Shown: positions 28,496 through 38,165, numbered from the stretch's first letter. The stretch: DNA of 58,091 nucleotides from an uncultured Brachyspira sp. (GCF_944390845.1 NZ_CALXRM010000013.1:1-58091), one strand, 5' to 3'. Notes: a model not told the origin generated them from the letters alone. Numbers and translations are program-made.

Positions 28496-28524
28496 TATAT
28501 ACCTAAACAACTATATTTTGTCAA
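28496..28524 (-). promoter_or_regulatory. Element-borne promoter facing the nine-TPR gene
   Basis: On the minus strand TTGACA (28519-28524), 17 bases, TATATA (28496-28501). Transcription would start near 28489, leaving a ~65-base leader with GGAG before the ATG at 28424. Confidence 0.6.
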
Positions 28525-28695
28525 TTTTCACCTTTTTATAAAATAAAAGATTATCTAATATTTAAGAAATATGTTTTACATGTAATATAGATTTATTGAT
28601 TTTGTATAATAATAAGTTATCAGCCGCACGTATAAAGAACATTCATTAAGAATAAACGATACCGTGCGGGTTGCCACTACGGCTAGTAGTTGACA
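28496..28695. repeat. Shortened inverted-repeat element between TPR genes
   Basis: The left terminus is intact. The right end retains only TTGACA (28690-28695) and has lost the -10-like TATATA. The interior differs from other copies except for the ACATGTAATATA segment also seen at 51442, and it has the arms GCCGCACG (about 28622) and CGTGCGG (about 28662). Confidence 0.65.
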
Positions 28696-28735
28696 AAATT
28701 AAAACAAAAAATAAAACAGCTGCTAATATTATAAT

Positions 28736-31189
28736 TTATAAAGTAATATTATTATCCTTACAAAATTCAGATGCCAAATCTATATTGGTAAATTCATCTT
28801 TTATAATATCTTTAAATACCATAAGATTAAATTCATCTTCTAAAGCTAATTTATAAGATTTTTCCAAATCATTCAATGCTGACTTTTCTAAATCAGTATA
28901 ATTTTTTGATGAAGTAATTTTTGATATAATTTTACTAAAAAATGATTTCTTCTCATCTGCTTTATTTTCTACATTAGTTTCCTTTGATAAAAGAAATTTC
29001 TCTTTAGCTCTTAAAATATATAAAAACCAATCATTATCATTTAACTCGATAGCTTTATCATAATTTTCAATACTTTCTCTATACTTATGTAAATAATCAT
29101 AACATAAAGCTATTTCACTGTAATAGTTAGGATTATTCGGATCATATTCTATAGCTTTATTCAAATCATTTATAGCTTCATCATAATTCTTTAAATACTT
29201 TTTAGAACAGCCTCTATAATAATAAGCACTGCAATGGTCAGGCTTTTTATTTATAATAATATCAAAATCTTTTATTGCTTCATCATATTTTAATGCTCTG
29301 TATTTAGTGTATCCTCTTTCATAATAAACATCAAAATTATCAGGATACATATTCATAACTTTATCATATATTTGTAAAGCTTCTTCATATTTATTCATAT
29401 TAGATAAACAAAAGGCAATATTATAATAAGCATTAAGTTTATCAGGATTTATCTCTAATACTTTATTATAATATTCTATAGCTTTATCATATATAGTTTG
29501 TCTTGAATATATAAGTCCAATATTAAGATAAATATCTGCCTCATCATAGCTTAATTCTAATGCTCTGTTAAAATCTTCCAAAGATTTTTCATAATCTTCT
29601 AAACTCATTTCAGCAAGTGCAATATTATAATAAGCTAAACTATAATCAGGCTTTATTTCTAATGCTTTTTTATAATAGTCAATAGCTTCTTGATAGTTTC
29701 CTAAATTATGTTTAATAAGTCCTAAATTAATATAAGCAGATGAATATAGAGGATTTATTTTTAATGCATTATTATAATATTGAATAGATCTTTCATAATC
29801 GTACATTTCATAATATGATAAACCAATATTATAATAGGCACTAACCATATAAGTATTTAATTCTATGGCCTTATTAAAATTTTTAATAGCTTCTTCGTAA
29901 TCTTTTTTATAATGATATACTAAACCAATACTATTATATATTTCAGCATTATTAGTATCTATATCCAAAGCCTTATTCAAATAATATAAAGCTTCATCAT
30001 ATAATTCTAGTTCCATTTTTATCAAAGCTATTTCATTATAAATTGTAATATCAGTATCATCTATTTCTAGTATTTTATTTAAACAAGATAAAGCTCCGTC
30101 ATAATCTTTTAAAGCTCTTTTTACTAAAAATATTTTGAAATAAGTATCTGCACTATTAGGATAAATTATAAGTGCTTTTTCTAAATATTCCAAAGCTTCA
30201 TTATTTAAATCCAATTTATGCAAAGCAAAAGCAATATCATAATATGCATCAATAAAATTAGGATTTATCTCTAATGCTTTTTTAAAATATTCTACAGCTT
30301 CCTCCATATATCCTGCATCAATTTTTATATTACCTATTCTATCATAAACATAAATATCATCAGGATACATTTCTAAAATTTTATTTAAATATTCATTAGC
30401 TTCATCATATAGTTCTAAATCTAATTTTATAGAATAAATTTTTAAATATGTTTCAATATTACCAGGATCTATTTCTAAAGCCTTATTTAAATAGGATAAA
30501 GCCTCATCATCAAATTCACCAGCATGTTTTATCAAAGCAATATTATGATAGGCATTAATTAGATTAGGATTTATCTCTATAGCCTTCTCATAATATTTTA
30601 AAGCTTCAGTAATTTCATCTAAATTATATTTACATAAACCAATATAGTTATATGCCATGCTTGCTGTATAATTTTTATCTAATTCTACAACTTTATTAAA
30701 ATCATTTATAGCTTCTTCAAATTGGGATAAATAAAACTTACATAATCCCCTATTATTATAAGAATTAACATTATCAGGAAAATCAGCTATTACTTCATCA
30801 TAAATATTTATAGCTTCTTTATATTTTTTCATGTAAAGATAACATATTCCTATATTAACGAGAGAATCAATATCATTATTATCTATTTGCAAAACTCTGT
30901 TAAAATCTTCTATAGCTTCTTCATAATTACCTGAATTTAATTTTGCAAAACCTCTGTCATAATAACTTCCAGTAGTATCATCACCCAATTCAATAGCTCT
31001 GTCAAAATCTCTTATGGCTTCTTCATATAAACCTAAATTTAATTTTGATAATCCTCTATTATGGTAAAGATCATAAGAATCACCATTATAAAATATAACC
31101 TTATCAAGATATTCAATGGATTTTTCATACTCTTTATTTTGATATGCTTCTTTAGCTTTATCCAATAATTCTTCAATACTGTTATTCAT
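28736..31189 (-). CDS. Large TPR protein with about 21 repeats
   Basis: The 817-residue protein consists almost wholly of about 21 TPRs (IDAYYDIAFALHKLDL and similar), with a short unrelated C-terminus containing the basic KKSFFSKIISKI. There is no signal peptide. Such arrays form superhelical binding surfaces; the partner is unknown. AGGA precedes the ATG. It follows the TPR gene at 31215 by 26 bases, so they are probably one operon. It lacks the N-terminal domain shared by the other two TPR proteins. Confidence 0.88.
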   Translation of the reverse strand: MNNSIEELLDKAKEAYQNKEYEKSIEYLDKVIFYNGDSYDLYHNRGLSKLNLGLYEEAIRDFDRAIELGDDTTGSYYDRGFAKLNSGNYEEAIEDFNRVLQIDNNDIDSLVNIGICYLYMKKYKEAINIYDEVIADFPDNVNSYNNRGLCKFYLSQFEEAINDFNKVVELDKNYTASMAYNYIGLCKYNLDEITEALKYYEKAIEINPNLINAYHNIALIKHAGEFDDEALSYLNKALEIDPGNIETYLKIYSIKLDLELYDEANEYLNKILEMYPDDIYVYDRIGNIKIDAGYMEEAVEYFKKALEINPNFIDAYYDIAFALHKLDLNNEALEYLEKALIIYPNSADTYFKIFLVKRALKDYDGALSCLNKILEIDDTDITIYNEIALIKMELELYDEALYYLNKALDIDTNNAEIYNSIGLVYHYKKDYEEAIKNFNKAIELNTYMVSAYYNIGLSYYEMYDYERSIQYYNNALKINPLYSSAYINLGLIKHNLGNYQEAIDYYKKALEIKPDYSLAYYNIALAEMSLEDYEKSLEDFNRALELSYDEADIYLNIGLIYSRQTIYDKAIEYYNKVLEINPDKLNAYYNIAFCLSNMNKYEEALQIYDKVMNMYPDNFDVYYERGYTKYRALKYDEAIKDFDIIINKKPDHCSAYYYRGCSKKYLKNYDEAINDLNKAIEYDPNNPNYYSEIALCYDYLHKYRESIENYDKAIELNDNDWFLYILRAKEKFLLSKETNVENKADEKKSFFSKIISKITSSKNYTDLEKSALNDLEKSYKLALEDEFNLMVFKDIIKDEFTNIDLASEFCKDNNITL

Positions 31190-31214
31190 AATACAATTTC
31201 CTATAAAACTAATT

Positions 31215-32867
31215 TTATTTCAAGCCATGTTCTTTTTTAAGATTTTCAATATTACTAATTGCATATTTATTATTAGGATCTAATTCTAAAGCTTTTTTAT
31301 AATCTTTCAAAGCTTCTTTATATAGTCCTGCATTTTTCTTAACCCAGCCTCTATCATTATATAAATAAGAAGTATTTGGTGATAATTCTATAGCCTTATC
31401 ATAATCCTTTATAGCTTCTTTATACTGTCCTAATTCATCTTTAGCACTTCCTCTATTACCATAAGCATTTGTATAATTAGGAGTCAATTCTATAGCCTTA
31501 GTATAGTCTTTTATAGCTTCTTTATATAATCCTAAACTGTATTTAGTAAGTCCTCTATTATTATAAGTATTGCTGTCATCTGGGTTTAACTCTATAGATT
31601 TATCATAATCTTTTATAGCTTCTTTGTGTAATCCTAAATCATTTTTAGAAAGACCTCTATTATTATATGCTTCACTATAAGTTGGTCTTAATTCTATAGC
31701 CTTATCATAATATTTAATTGATTCTTTTAAAAGATCCAAATCATATTTAGCACTTCCTATATTATAATAGGCTTCTGGATTATCAGCACATAAATCTATA
31801 GATTCTTCATAATCTTTTATGGCTTCTTCATACATTCCTAAACTGCTTTTAGCAAGCCCTCTATTATTATATGCATCGCTATAATTAGGATTTAGATATA
31901 TAGCTTTATCATAATATTTTATAGCTTCTTTATATAACCCCAACTCTCTTTTTGCATTTGCTATATTATAATAAGCAGTTGAATAATTTTCATCAAATTC
32001 TATAGCCTTATCACAATCTTTTATAGAATCTCTGTATAAACCTAAACAATATTTAGAATAACTTCTGTTGCAGTAGGCATAATAATAATTAGGATTCAAT
32101 TCCAAAACCTTGTCAAAATCTTTTATAGCCTCTTTATACAATTCCAAACAATTTTCTGAAAATCCTCTGTTATTATATGCATCAATAAAATTAGGATCTA
32201 ACTCTATAGCTTTATCATAATCTTTTATAGCTTCTTCATATAATTCTAAATTTGTTTTTGCAAATCCTCTATTATAATATGCATTTTTATAATTTTTACT
32301 TAATTCTATAGCTTTGTCATAATCTTTTATAGCTTGCTCATACATACCTAAATTACTTCTAGCTAGACCTCTATTATAATAAGCGAATGCATAATTATTA
32401 ATCAATTTTATAGCTTTATCATAATATTTAATAGCTTTTGAATATATACCTGAATCGTTGTTATTAATTCCTTCAGTATTATAATAAAAATATTCATCTA
32501 AAATATCAAAATCGTCAATACTTATTTCATCATCTTCATCATTAAACATAGTTTTATCATAATAAAAATCAAGTATAATTTTTTCGTATACATAGCTTCC
32601 TTCTTCATGATTCTCTGTATAAAACGTTTCAAATATTTTATTTAATTCATCATTAAAAGTTTTTATTTTACTATTAAAATCATCAAAATCAGAATAATTT
32701 AATGCATCAATACTATCAAAAAAGTCACTGGCATCAGCTATAATTTGTTTTGCTTCTTTTCTGAGATCTTTCCTTAAATCTCCAATTTCCTCATCTTCAA
32801 AAGATTCTAATCTGATTTTGCAGCCTTCTATATATTTATTAAATAGATAATTATATATTCTCAGCAT
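31215..32867 (-). CDS. TPR protein with twelve repeats
   Basis: The 550-residue protein has an acidic helical N-terminal domain of about 140 residues. Its segment [19 protein letters not shown] closely matches the domain in the protein at 27162. Twelve TPRs follow. It is first of the probable three-gene TPR cluster, with GGAG well placed. Function is not evident; paralogy with the 27162 gene is clear. Confidence 0.88.
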   Translation of the reverse strand: MLRIYNYLFNKYIEGCKIRLESFEDEEIGDLRKDLRKEAKQIIADASDFFDSIDALNYSDFDDFNSKIKTFNDELNKIFETFYTENHEEGSYVYEKIILDFYYDKTMFNDEDDEISIDDFDILDEYFYYNTEGINNNDSGIYSKAIKYYDKAIKLINNYAFAYYNRGLARSNLGMYEQAIKDYDKAIELSKNYKNAYYNRGFAKTNLELYEEAIKDYDKAIELDPNFIDAYNNRGFSENCLELYKEAIKDFDKVLELNPNYYYAYCNRSYSKYCLGLYRDSIKDCDKAIEFDENYSTAYYNIANAKRELGLYKEAIKYYDKAIYLNPNYSDAYNNRGLAKSSLGMYEEAIKDYEESIDLCADNPEAYYNIGSAKYDLDLLKESIKYYDKAIELRPTYSEAYNNRGLSKNDLGLHKEAIKDYDKSIELNPDDSNTYNNRGLTKYSLGLYKEAIKDYTKAIELTPNYTNAYGNRGSAKDELGQYKEAIKDYDKAIELSPNTSYLYNDRGWVKKNAGLYKEALKDYKKALELDPNNKYAISNIENLKKEHGLK

Positions 32868-33168
32868 TTACGACTCCTATCATAGTTTATTAATTTTCCA
32901 TAAATTATAATATTATAATACAAAAATAATTTAACACCATATAAAATTATTATTAATAATGCATACTAATTTTATTATTGTATTTCATACAAATAAATGT
33001 TTAAAATGTAATATAATCATTTATAATATTATAAAATTATTACATAAATAATATATTTTCATAAAACCAAAGTATATTAATAATTTACTTGTTTTATTTT
33101 TTATATTTAGTATTATTATTGCGGTAAATTATTATCACAGTTTAATTATTAAATATCGGAGGAATTTT
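32868..33168. other. Divergent promoter region
   Basis: This 301-base AT-rich gap separates the divergent TPR operon and oxidase gene. A weak promoter for the oxidase may be TTGTTT, 16 bases, TATTAT within about 33089-33117. No RNA gene or repeat is visible. Confidence 0.4.
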
Positions 33169-34182
33169 ATGACATATAAAGAAATTATAGAAGCTGCAAA
33201 AGACTGTATGGGATTTTGTAAGGCATGCCCAATATGTAATGGTAAAGTATGTAAAAATAGTATGCCTGGACCTGGTGCAAAAGGCATAGGAGATGTTGCT
33301 ATTAGAAATTATGATAAATGGAGAGAGATAAGACTCAATATGGACACAATATGTTCTAATGAAGATGTTGACACTTCTTTTGAGTTATTCGGTAAAAAAT
33401 TTAAATATCCTATATTTGCTGGCCCTGTAGGTGCTGTTCAGCTTCACTATGGCGATAAATACACAGAAGAAGAATACAATGATATATTAGTAAAATCTTG
33501 TGCGGAAGCAGGAATTGCAGCTTTCACTGGCGACGGTACTAATCCAAATGTAATGATTGCAGCAACTACTATGATAAAAAAACAAAACGGTGTAGGAGTG
33601 CCAACAGTTAAGCCTTGGAATATAGATGTTATAAAAGAAAAAATGAAATTAGTTGCAGATTCAAATGCTTTTGCTGTTGCTATGGACGTTGATGCTGCTG
33701 GACTTCCTTTCTTAAAGAATCTTACTCCAAAAGCAGGAAGCAAAACTGTAGATGAATTAAAACAAATAAAAGAAATTGCTCAAAGACCATTCATAATAAA
33801 AGGAATAATGACTGTAAAAGGTGCTAAAAAAGCTGTTGAGGCTGGAGCCGATGCAATAATAGTATCAAATCATGGAGGACGCGTACTTGATCAATGTCCT
33901 TCTACTGCTGAAGTTTTACCTGAAATTGCTGATGCTGTTAAAGGAAAAATAAAAATATTAGTAGACGGCGGTATTAGAAATGGTACTGATATATTAAAAG
34001 CTATTGCTTTAGGTGCTGACGGTGTTGTTATTGCAAGAACTTTTGTAATAGCTGCTTACGGCGGAGGAGAAGAAGGAGTTAAATCTTATGCCGCTCAATT
34101 AGGTGCAGAACTTGAAGATGCTATGACTATGTGCGGTGTTCACAGCTTAAAAGAAATTACTAGAGATATAGTAAGACTTTAA
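33169..34182 (+). CDS. FMN-dependent alpha-hydroxy-acid oxidising protein
   Basis: The 337-residue TIM-barrel flavoenzyme is related to lactate and glycolate oxidases. Late motifs IIVSNHGGRVLD (catalytic His and Arg) and ILVDGGIRNGTDILKA bind FMN and substrate. The N-terminus is unusual for classical oxidases: Cys13, 17, 20, 23 and 28 form a compact cysteine cluster (CMGFCKACPICNGKVC) that may hold metal or an iron-sulfur centre. Similar Cys-rich forms occur in anaerobes. GGAGG precedes the ATG and a terminator follows. The substrate is unknown. Confidence 0.85.
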   Translation: MTYKEIIEAAKDCMGFCKACPICNGKVCKNSMPGPGAKGIGDVAIRNYDKWREIRLNMDTICSNEDVDTSFELFGKKFKYPIFAGPVGAVQLHYGDKYTEEEYNDILVKSCAEAGIAAFTGDGTNPNVMIAATTMIKKQNGVGVPTVKPWNIDVIKEKMKLVADSNAFAVAMDVDAAGLPFLKNLTPKAGSKTVDELKQIKEIAQRPFIIKGIMTVKGAKKAVEAGADAIIVSNHGGRVLDQCPSTAEVLPEIADAVKGKIKILVDGGIRNGTDILKAIALGADGVVIARTFVIAAYGGGEEGVKSYAAQLGAELEDAMTMCGVHSLKEITRDIVRL

Positions 34183-34212
34183 TTTTATTTACTATAATTT
34201 TTATAATTAAAC

Positions 34213-34260
34213 AAACTCAATATACAAGAGTAACTCTCTTTATATTGAGTTTATTTTTTA
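34213..34260 (+). terminator. Intrinsic terminator after the hydroxy-acid oxidase gene
   Basis: AAACTCAATATA (34213-34224) pairs perfectly with TATATTGAGTTT (34241-34252), with an inner AAGAG/CTCTT stem and a following T run. Confidence 0.85.
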
Positions 34261-34321
34261 TTAATATGCTTTTTAAAACCTACTTAATAAAACTGTATAA
34301 TTTTTTTAATTATAATTTTAA

Positions 34322-34597
34322 TATATACTGAAACGATTTCATTTTGCCGACTACTGCACATTATGTAATATTATCAACTTTTTTTCCGCACAAAAAAGTT
34401 GCAAAAAACGCAATTGCTAGAACTTTATATTAAAAATATATGTATTAAATGTATGGTATAACCTAGATTTAGACTAAAAATGCAGTTTTTTTGGTTCTTT
34501 TATACCAATAAAAGAACTGGGGTATGGGGCAAAGCCCCAGATATAAAAACAAAAATATAAATTTATTTTTGACAAAATATAGTTGTTTAGGTATATA
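34322..34597. repeat. Inverted-repeat element, first of an abutting pair
   Basis: This copy is in reverse orientation relative to 7669-7976. Its right terminus is intact (plus-strand TTGACA at 34569-34574, 17 bp, TATATA at 34592-34597). The left terminus keeps TATATACTGAAA, but its -35 has decayed to TCGGCA. Inside are the poly-T/poly-A hairpin near 34376-34400 and the CTGGGGTATGGGGC hairpin near 34516. Confidence 0.8.
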
Positions 34598-34907
34598 CTA
34601 AAAATTTTAGAGTTTGTCAAAAAATACAATTTTAAATTTAGGTTATTTGTGGGGACTAGCCCCACCGCTCTGCGTACTTCGTACCCCCAGTTCTTTTGCG
34701 ACTGAAAGGAGTGCCTGTGGCGTGGCACAAAGAACCTATATCCTCGGCTGGCTCAGATACGCTTCGCGAAAGACTGCATTTTTGACACAAATCTTGGTTT
34801 TACTTCACATTTCAAACAAAACTTAATAATATTTTATACTATTAATAAAGAAAAATTACATTTACGAAAAAGTAAAAATTGACAAAATATAATTATTTAA
34901 GTATATA
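34592..34907. repeat. Inverted-repeat element, second of an abutting pair
   Basis: It shares the TATATA at 34592-34597 with the previous copy. Both termini are promoter-like: minus strand TTGACA at 34615-34620 with TATATA at 34592-34597, and plus strand TTGACA at 34879-34884 with TATATA at 34902-34907. The interior carries the CGCTCTGCGTACTTCGT, GACTGAAAGGAGTGC and ATACGCTTCGCGAA modules. Confidence 0.8.
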
Positions 34908-34983
34908 TTAAAATTATAATAAAAAATACAATAACCTTATATATAATTTTGTTATGTAGTTTTTAAACAAGTATGTTTTTTAA

Positions 34984-35625
34984 TTAATTGTTTTCAAGCA
35001 TTCTTATAATATTTGAATTACCTGATTCTAAGGCATAATCTAATGCAGTAAAGCCGGATATATCTTGTATAGTTGTATCAGCATTATGTTTTAATAATAT
35101 ATTTACTATTTCTTCATACCCTTTTTGAGAAGCTCTTATTAAAGCAGTACGCCCGTCATAACTTTTTAGATTTATATCAGCATTATGAGCTAATAGAATA
35201 TTAACTATTTCTGTGTATCCATTTACAGAAGCCTCTATCAAAGCAGTACGGTCATTATCACATTTAATATTTACATCAGCATTATGAGCTAACAACATAT
35301 TAACTATTTCAGTATTTCCTTTTGAAGAAGCAAGCATCAAAGCAGTTTGTCCGTCATAGTTTTGAATATTTACATCAGCATTATGAGCTAATAAAGTATT
35401 AACTATTTTTGTATATCCTTTTGATGAAGCTTCCATTAAAGCAGTGTATCCGTATTCATTATCTTTCATATTTATATCAGAATTCAATTTCAATAATATA
35501 TTTACTATACTTTCATGTCCTTTTTTTGAAGAAACAATTAATGCATAAGACGATACTTCTTTATAAAAAGAACAGCTTACCAATATAAAGAATAATGCTG
35601 ATAAAATTAATAATAACTTTTTCAT
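34984..35625 (-). CDS. Ankyrin-repeat lipoprotein
   Basis: The 213-residue protein has a lipoprotein signal (MKKLLLILSALFFILVSC, lipidated Cys18). About five or six ankyrin repeats follow, with the recurring TALMEASSKGYTKIVNTLLAHNA pattern shortened or varied in each. It is probably anchored in a membrane facing the periplasm or outside. AAAGG precedes the ATG. The partner is unknown. The downstream gap holds the tandem inverted-repeat elements. Confidence 0.88.
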   Translation of the reverse strand: MKKLLLILSALFFILVSCSFYKEVSSYALIVSSKKGHESIVNILLKLNSDINMKDNEYGYTALMEASSKGYTKIVNTLLAHNADVNIQNYDGQTALMLASSKGNTEIVNMLLAHNADVNIKCDNDRTALIEASVNGYTEIVNILLAHNADINLKSYDGRTALIRASQKGYEEIVNILLKHNADTTIQDISGFTALDYALESGNSNIIRMLENN

Positions 35626-35727
35626 ATAATACCTTTATTGTTTTTATATCATCATAAAAAATAAAAATCAATATAAAATTATAAAGATATTAATAAACAT
35701 CAATATGTTTTAAATTAATAAAGCATA

Positions 35728-36348
35728 TCATTTTTTCCCTATAACAGAATATATAAATCCTTTTAATTGTTTTTTCTCTATTATTTCAAATCCATTTTTA
35801 ATCATTCTTTTTGATATAGCTTCTTTATTTTCTGTATGACAATCACCGCTTTTCATCAAAGGAAATAAAATATTATTATCTATCCAAGCAGCTATGCCTC
35901 CTACTCCTGTATCGGATAATATATAAATACCGCCTTTTTTAAGAATACGGTAAACCTCTTTCATAGCTTCATTTGGATAAGGATAATGATGAAAACTTTG
36001 TATACATGTTACTACATCAAAACTATTGTCATCAAATGGAAGTTTATCTGCACTGCCCAAAACAAATTCAGCATTTCTTATATTTTTAGATTTTGCCATT
36101 TTTAGCATTTCCTCTGATAAATCAAGTCCGTAAAATAATGTATTATCTTTATATTGAAGTAAATTTATTAAATATCCCGTTCCGCATCCTACATCTAAAA
36201 GTTTATTATAATCAATATTTTTTAAATATTCTGATACATAATTGCAGCTTATCTTTCCAAATTTTGAATAATATACTGTATCTTTTTCATCATAAATACC
36301 AGCTTGTTTATTAAAATGTTCTTTGGATAATCTTTCATAGTCTTTCAT
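35728..36348 (-). CDS. Class I SAM-dependent methyltransferase
   Basis: The ~206-residue protein has motif I LLDVGCGTGYL, the acidic end of strand 2 (GLDLSEEML), FVLGSADKLPFDDNSFDVV, and motif III RILKKGGIYILSD. The order is of the Methyltransf_11 type acting on small molecules; the substrate is unknown. The frame opens at a TTG at 36360, but the ATG at 36348 with TTGGAG upstream is preferred. Confidence 0.85.
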   Translation of the reverse strand: MKDYERLSKEHFNKQAGIYDEKDTVYYSKFGKISCNYVSEYLKNIDYNKLLDVGCGTGYLINLLQYKDNTLFYGLDLSEEMLKMAKSKNIRNAEFVLGSADKLPFDDNSFDVVTCIQSFHHYPYPNEAMKEVYRILKKGGIYILSDTGVGGIAAWIDNNILFPLMKSGDCHTENKEAISKRMIKNGFEIIEKKQLKGFIYSVIGKK

Positions 36349-36492
36349 AACATACTCCAATCAATAATATTTGTTAGATTATTCTAACATTTAAAATAAT
36401 AAAATCAATAAATATTACAATAAATAAAATTAACTGTTATACTTGAAATAAAACTATCTGATAAAAATACAATTTAAAAGAGAATATAATTT

Positions 36493-37062
36493 ATGGAAAT
36501 AATTAATTTATTTGATGATACTATAATAAAGTTCGCTAATAGCCTGCATACAAATTACAAGGCATTAGACTTTTTCTTTTCTGCTATAACCAATTTAGGC
36601 GAAGCATTGCCTTTAATGATTATAACTATAATATTAATATTTATAAAAAGAACAAGATTCTGCGGTATAAATATGGCAATCAGTTTATTTGTATCTATAG
36701 CAATAGGAGCATTTATATTAAAGCCTTTAATAGCCAGAGAAAGACCTTTTATGGATCCTATTTATAATGAATATTGGATAGCTGTTGGAAAGCATTTAGA
36801 AACTTCTTTTTCCTGTCCTTCATCGCATACTACTGCATCTTTTGCCGCTTTATTCCCGCTATTTTTAAACTTCAATAAAAAATATAGTTTTATATTTATA
36901 TTGATAGCTTCATTAATAGGTTTCTCAAGAGTTTATTTAGTAGTTCATTATCCAAGCGATGTATTACTTGGAGCATTGCTTGGAATAACTGTTTCCAGTA
37001 TTACTTATATAGTTTTAAACAAATTGGAAGTAAAAGATAGATTAAAAAGTTTAAATATTTAA
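36493..37062 (+). CDS. PAP2-family membrane phosphatase
   Basis: The 189-residue integral membrane protein carries the three PAP2 phosphatase motifs: KPLIARERP, CPSSHTT and SRVYLVVHYPSD with the catalytic His. About five or six membrane helices are evident. It may dephosphorylate undecaprenyl pyrophosphate or phosphatidic-acid-type lipids; sequence alone does not decide. AGAG lies before the ATG. Confidence 0.88.
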   Translation: MEIINLFDDTIIKFANSLHTNYKALDFFFSAITNLGEALPLMIITIILIFIKRTRFCGINMAISLFVSIAIGAFILKPLIARERPFMDPIYNEYWIAVGKHLETSFSCPSSHTTASFAALFPLFLNFNKKYSFIFILIASLIGFSRVYLVVHYPSDVLLGALLGITVSSITYIVLNKLEVKDRLKSLNI

Positions 37063-37073
37063 AGTTATTATAA

Positions 37074-37475
37074 ATATATTACTGACAATTTTTAAATTTG
37101 TAAATGTATTGTCAACTGATACACTTTATATAAATGTTATCTACTTTTTTGCCGCACACGCTCTGCGGACTTCGTCAAAGTAGCAAAAAACGCAATTACT
37201 AAAACTTTATATTTTAAGAATATGTATTAAATATAGTGTAATACCCTAGTTGTAGGTCAAAAATGCAGTTGTTCGCAAAGCGTATCCGATCTTGTCGAGG
37301 ATATAAGGTTCTCGCCGAAGGCGGGCTGTGCCTTATACCAATACCTTACAGTACTTCCTTCGGTCGTAAAAGAACTGGTGTTTTGCGTAAGCACGCAGAG
37401 CGGTGGGCAAAGCCCCAGATATAAAAACAAAAATATAAATTTATTTTTGACAAAATATAGTTGTTTAGGCATATA
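37074..37475. repeat. Inverted-repeat element, longest copy with several nested modules
   Basis: The left end is degenerate and carries a short insertion (ACTGACAATTTTTAAATTTG before GTCAACTGAT). The right end is TTGACA (37447-37452), 17 bp, CATATA. The interior has the CGCTCTGCGGACTTCGTCA insert in the poly-T/poly-A hairpin loop, the GCGTATCCGA module, a CTCGCCGAAGGCGGGC module, a TTCCTTCGGTCGTAAAA module and a GCACGCAGAGCGGTGGGC module. It fills the gap between convergent genes. Confidence 0.75.
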
Positions 37476-37493
37476 TTAGAATTATATTTAAAA

Positions 37494-38165
37494 TTATAAA
37501 ATATCTTCTACTTCTATTACTTCGCTTGATTCCATAAAATTATTAATAGTTAATAGTTTTACAGAAACAGAACCATCATTCGATAATGCTTTTGCCACAA
37601 AAGAATAATTAACACCTTTTACAACCTGATTTGCTACATAAAGTTCTTGAGTATATTTTATGTCTTTTATATCTTTAACAGCATTTTGAAATATTTTTAT
37701 TAAATCATTAGCTTCTTTTGAATTTGAAATATTAATCTTTGCCTCATCAGAAGAAGTACATACTATACCGCCTACTTCGCTTTGACTGCTTTCTATAATT
37801 TTATCAAGCTTCACTATAGATATTTCATTATCAGCTGATACATTACAAATTATAATTTCATAATATGGAAGTGCTGAAGGATACACAACAGTACTTCTGC
37901 ATATAAAAGCATGATTTACACCATTAACAACCTGACTTCCAAGATAAAGCATTAATTCTCTTTTTACACCTAATAATTGTTTTGCAGCGATTGAAAAAAC
38001 ATCTTTTATATTATCATCTATAGAATTAACTTGTTTTGGATTGATATCCCAAGCTCCTACCTTTACTTCAGTTTTTACATTTTCTTTCAAATTATTATTA
38101 TCCGATTTTTTAGAACATGATATCAAAGATAAAATTAACATTAATAATATTATTATTTTACTCAT
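37494..38165 (-). CDS. Lipoprotein of unknown function
   Basis: The frame is open from 38228, but the ATG at 38165 has AAGGA upstream and begins a proper lipoprotein signal (MSKIIILLMLILSLISCS), giving about 223 residues. The mature part seems to contain two related halves: KELYL/QELYV-type segments followed by VVNGVNHAFICRSTV and VVKGVNYSFVAKALS. This suggests an internal duplication of a ~100-residue domain. No family is recognised. Confidence 0.7.
   Translation of the reverse strand: MSKIIILLMLILSLISCSKKSDNNNLKENVKTEVKVGAWDINPKQVNSIDDNIKDVFSIAAKQLLGVKRELMLYLGSQVVNGVNHAFICRSTVVYPSALPYYEIIICNVSADNEISIVKLDKIIESSQSEVGGIVCTSSDEAKINISNSKEANDLIKIFQNAVKDIKDIKYTQELYVANQVVKGVNYSFVAKALSNDGSVSVKLLTINNFMESSEVIEVEDIL

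Noticed and set aside
27162..32867. Regular ~102-bp DNA periodicity resembling an array of repeats
   Set aside because: It is not a CRISPR array. The period equals 34 codons and the frame stays open with the TPR consensus.
34474..34826. Short open frames on both strands in the abutting elements
   Set aside because: They arise from the nested GC-rich modules and occur in different frames in other copies of the element.
37257..37472. 71-codon minus-strand frame
   Set aside because: It lies wholly inside an inverted-repeat element and its sequence matches the element, not a protein family.
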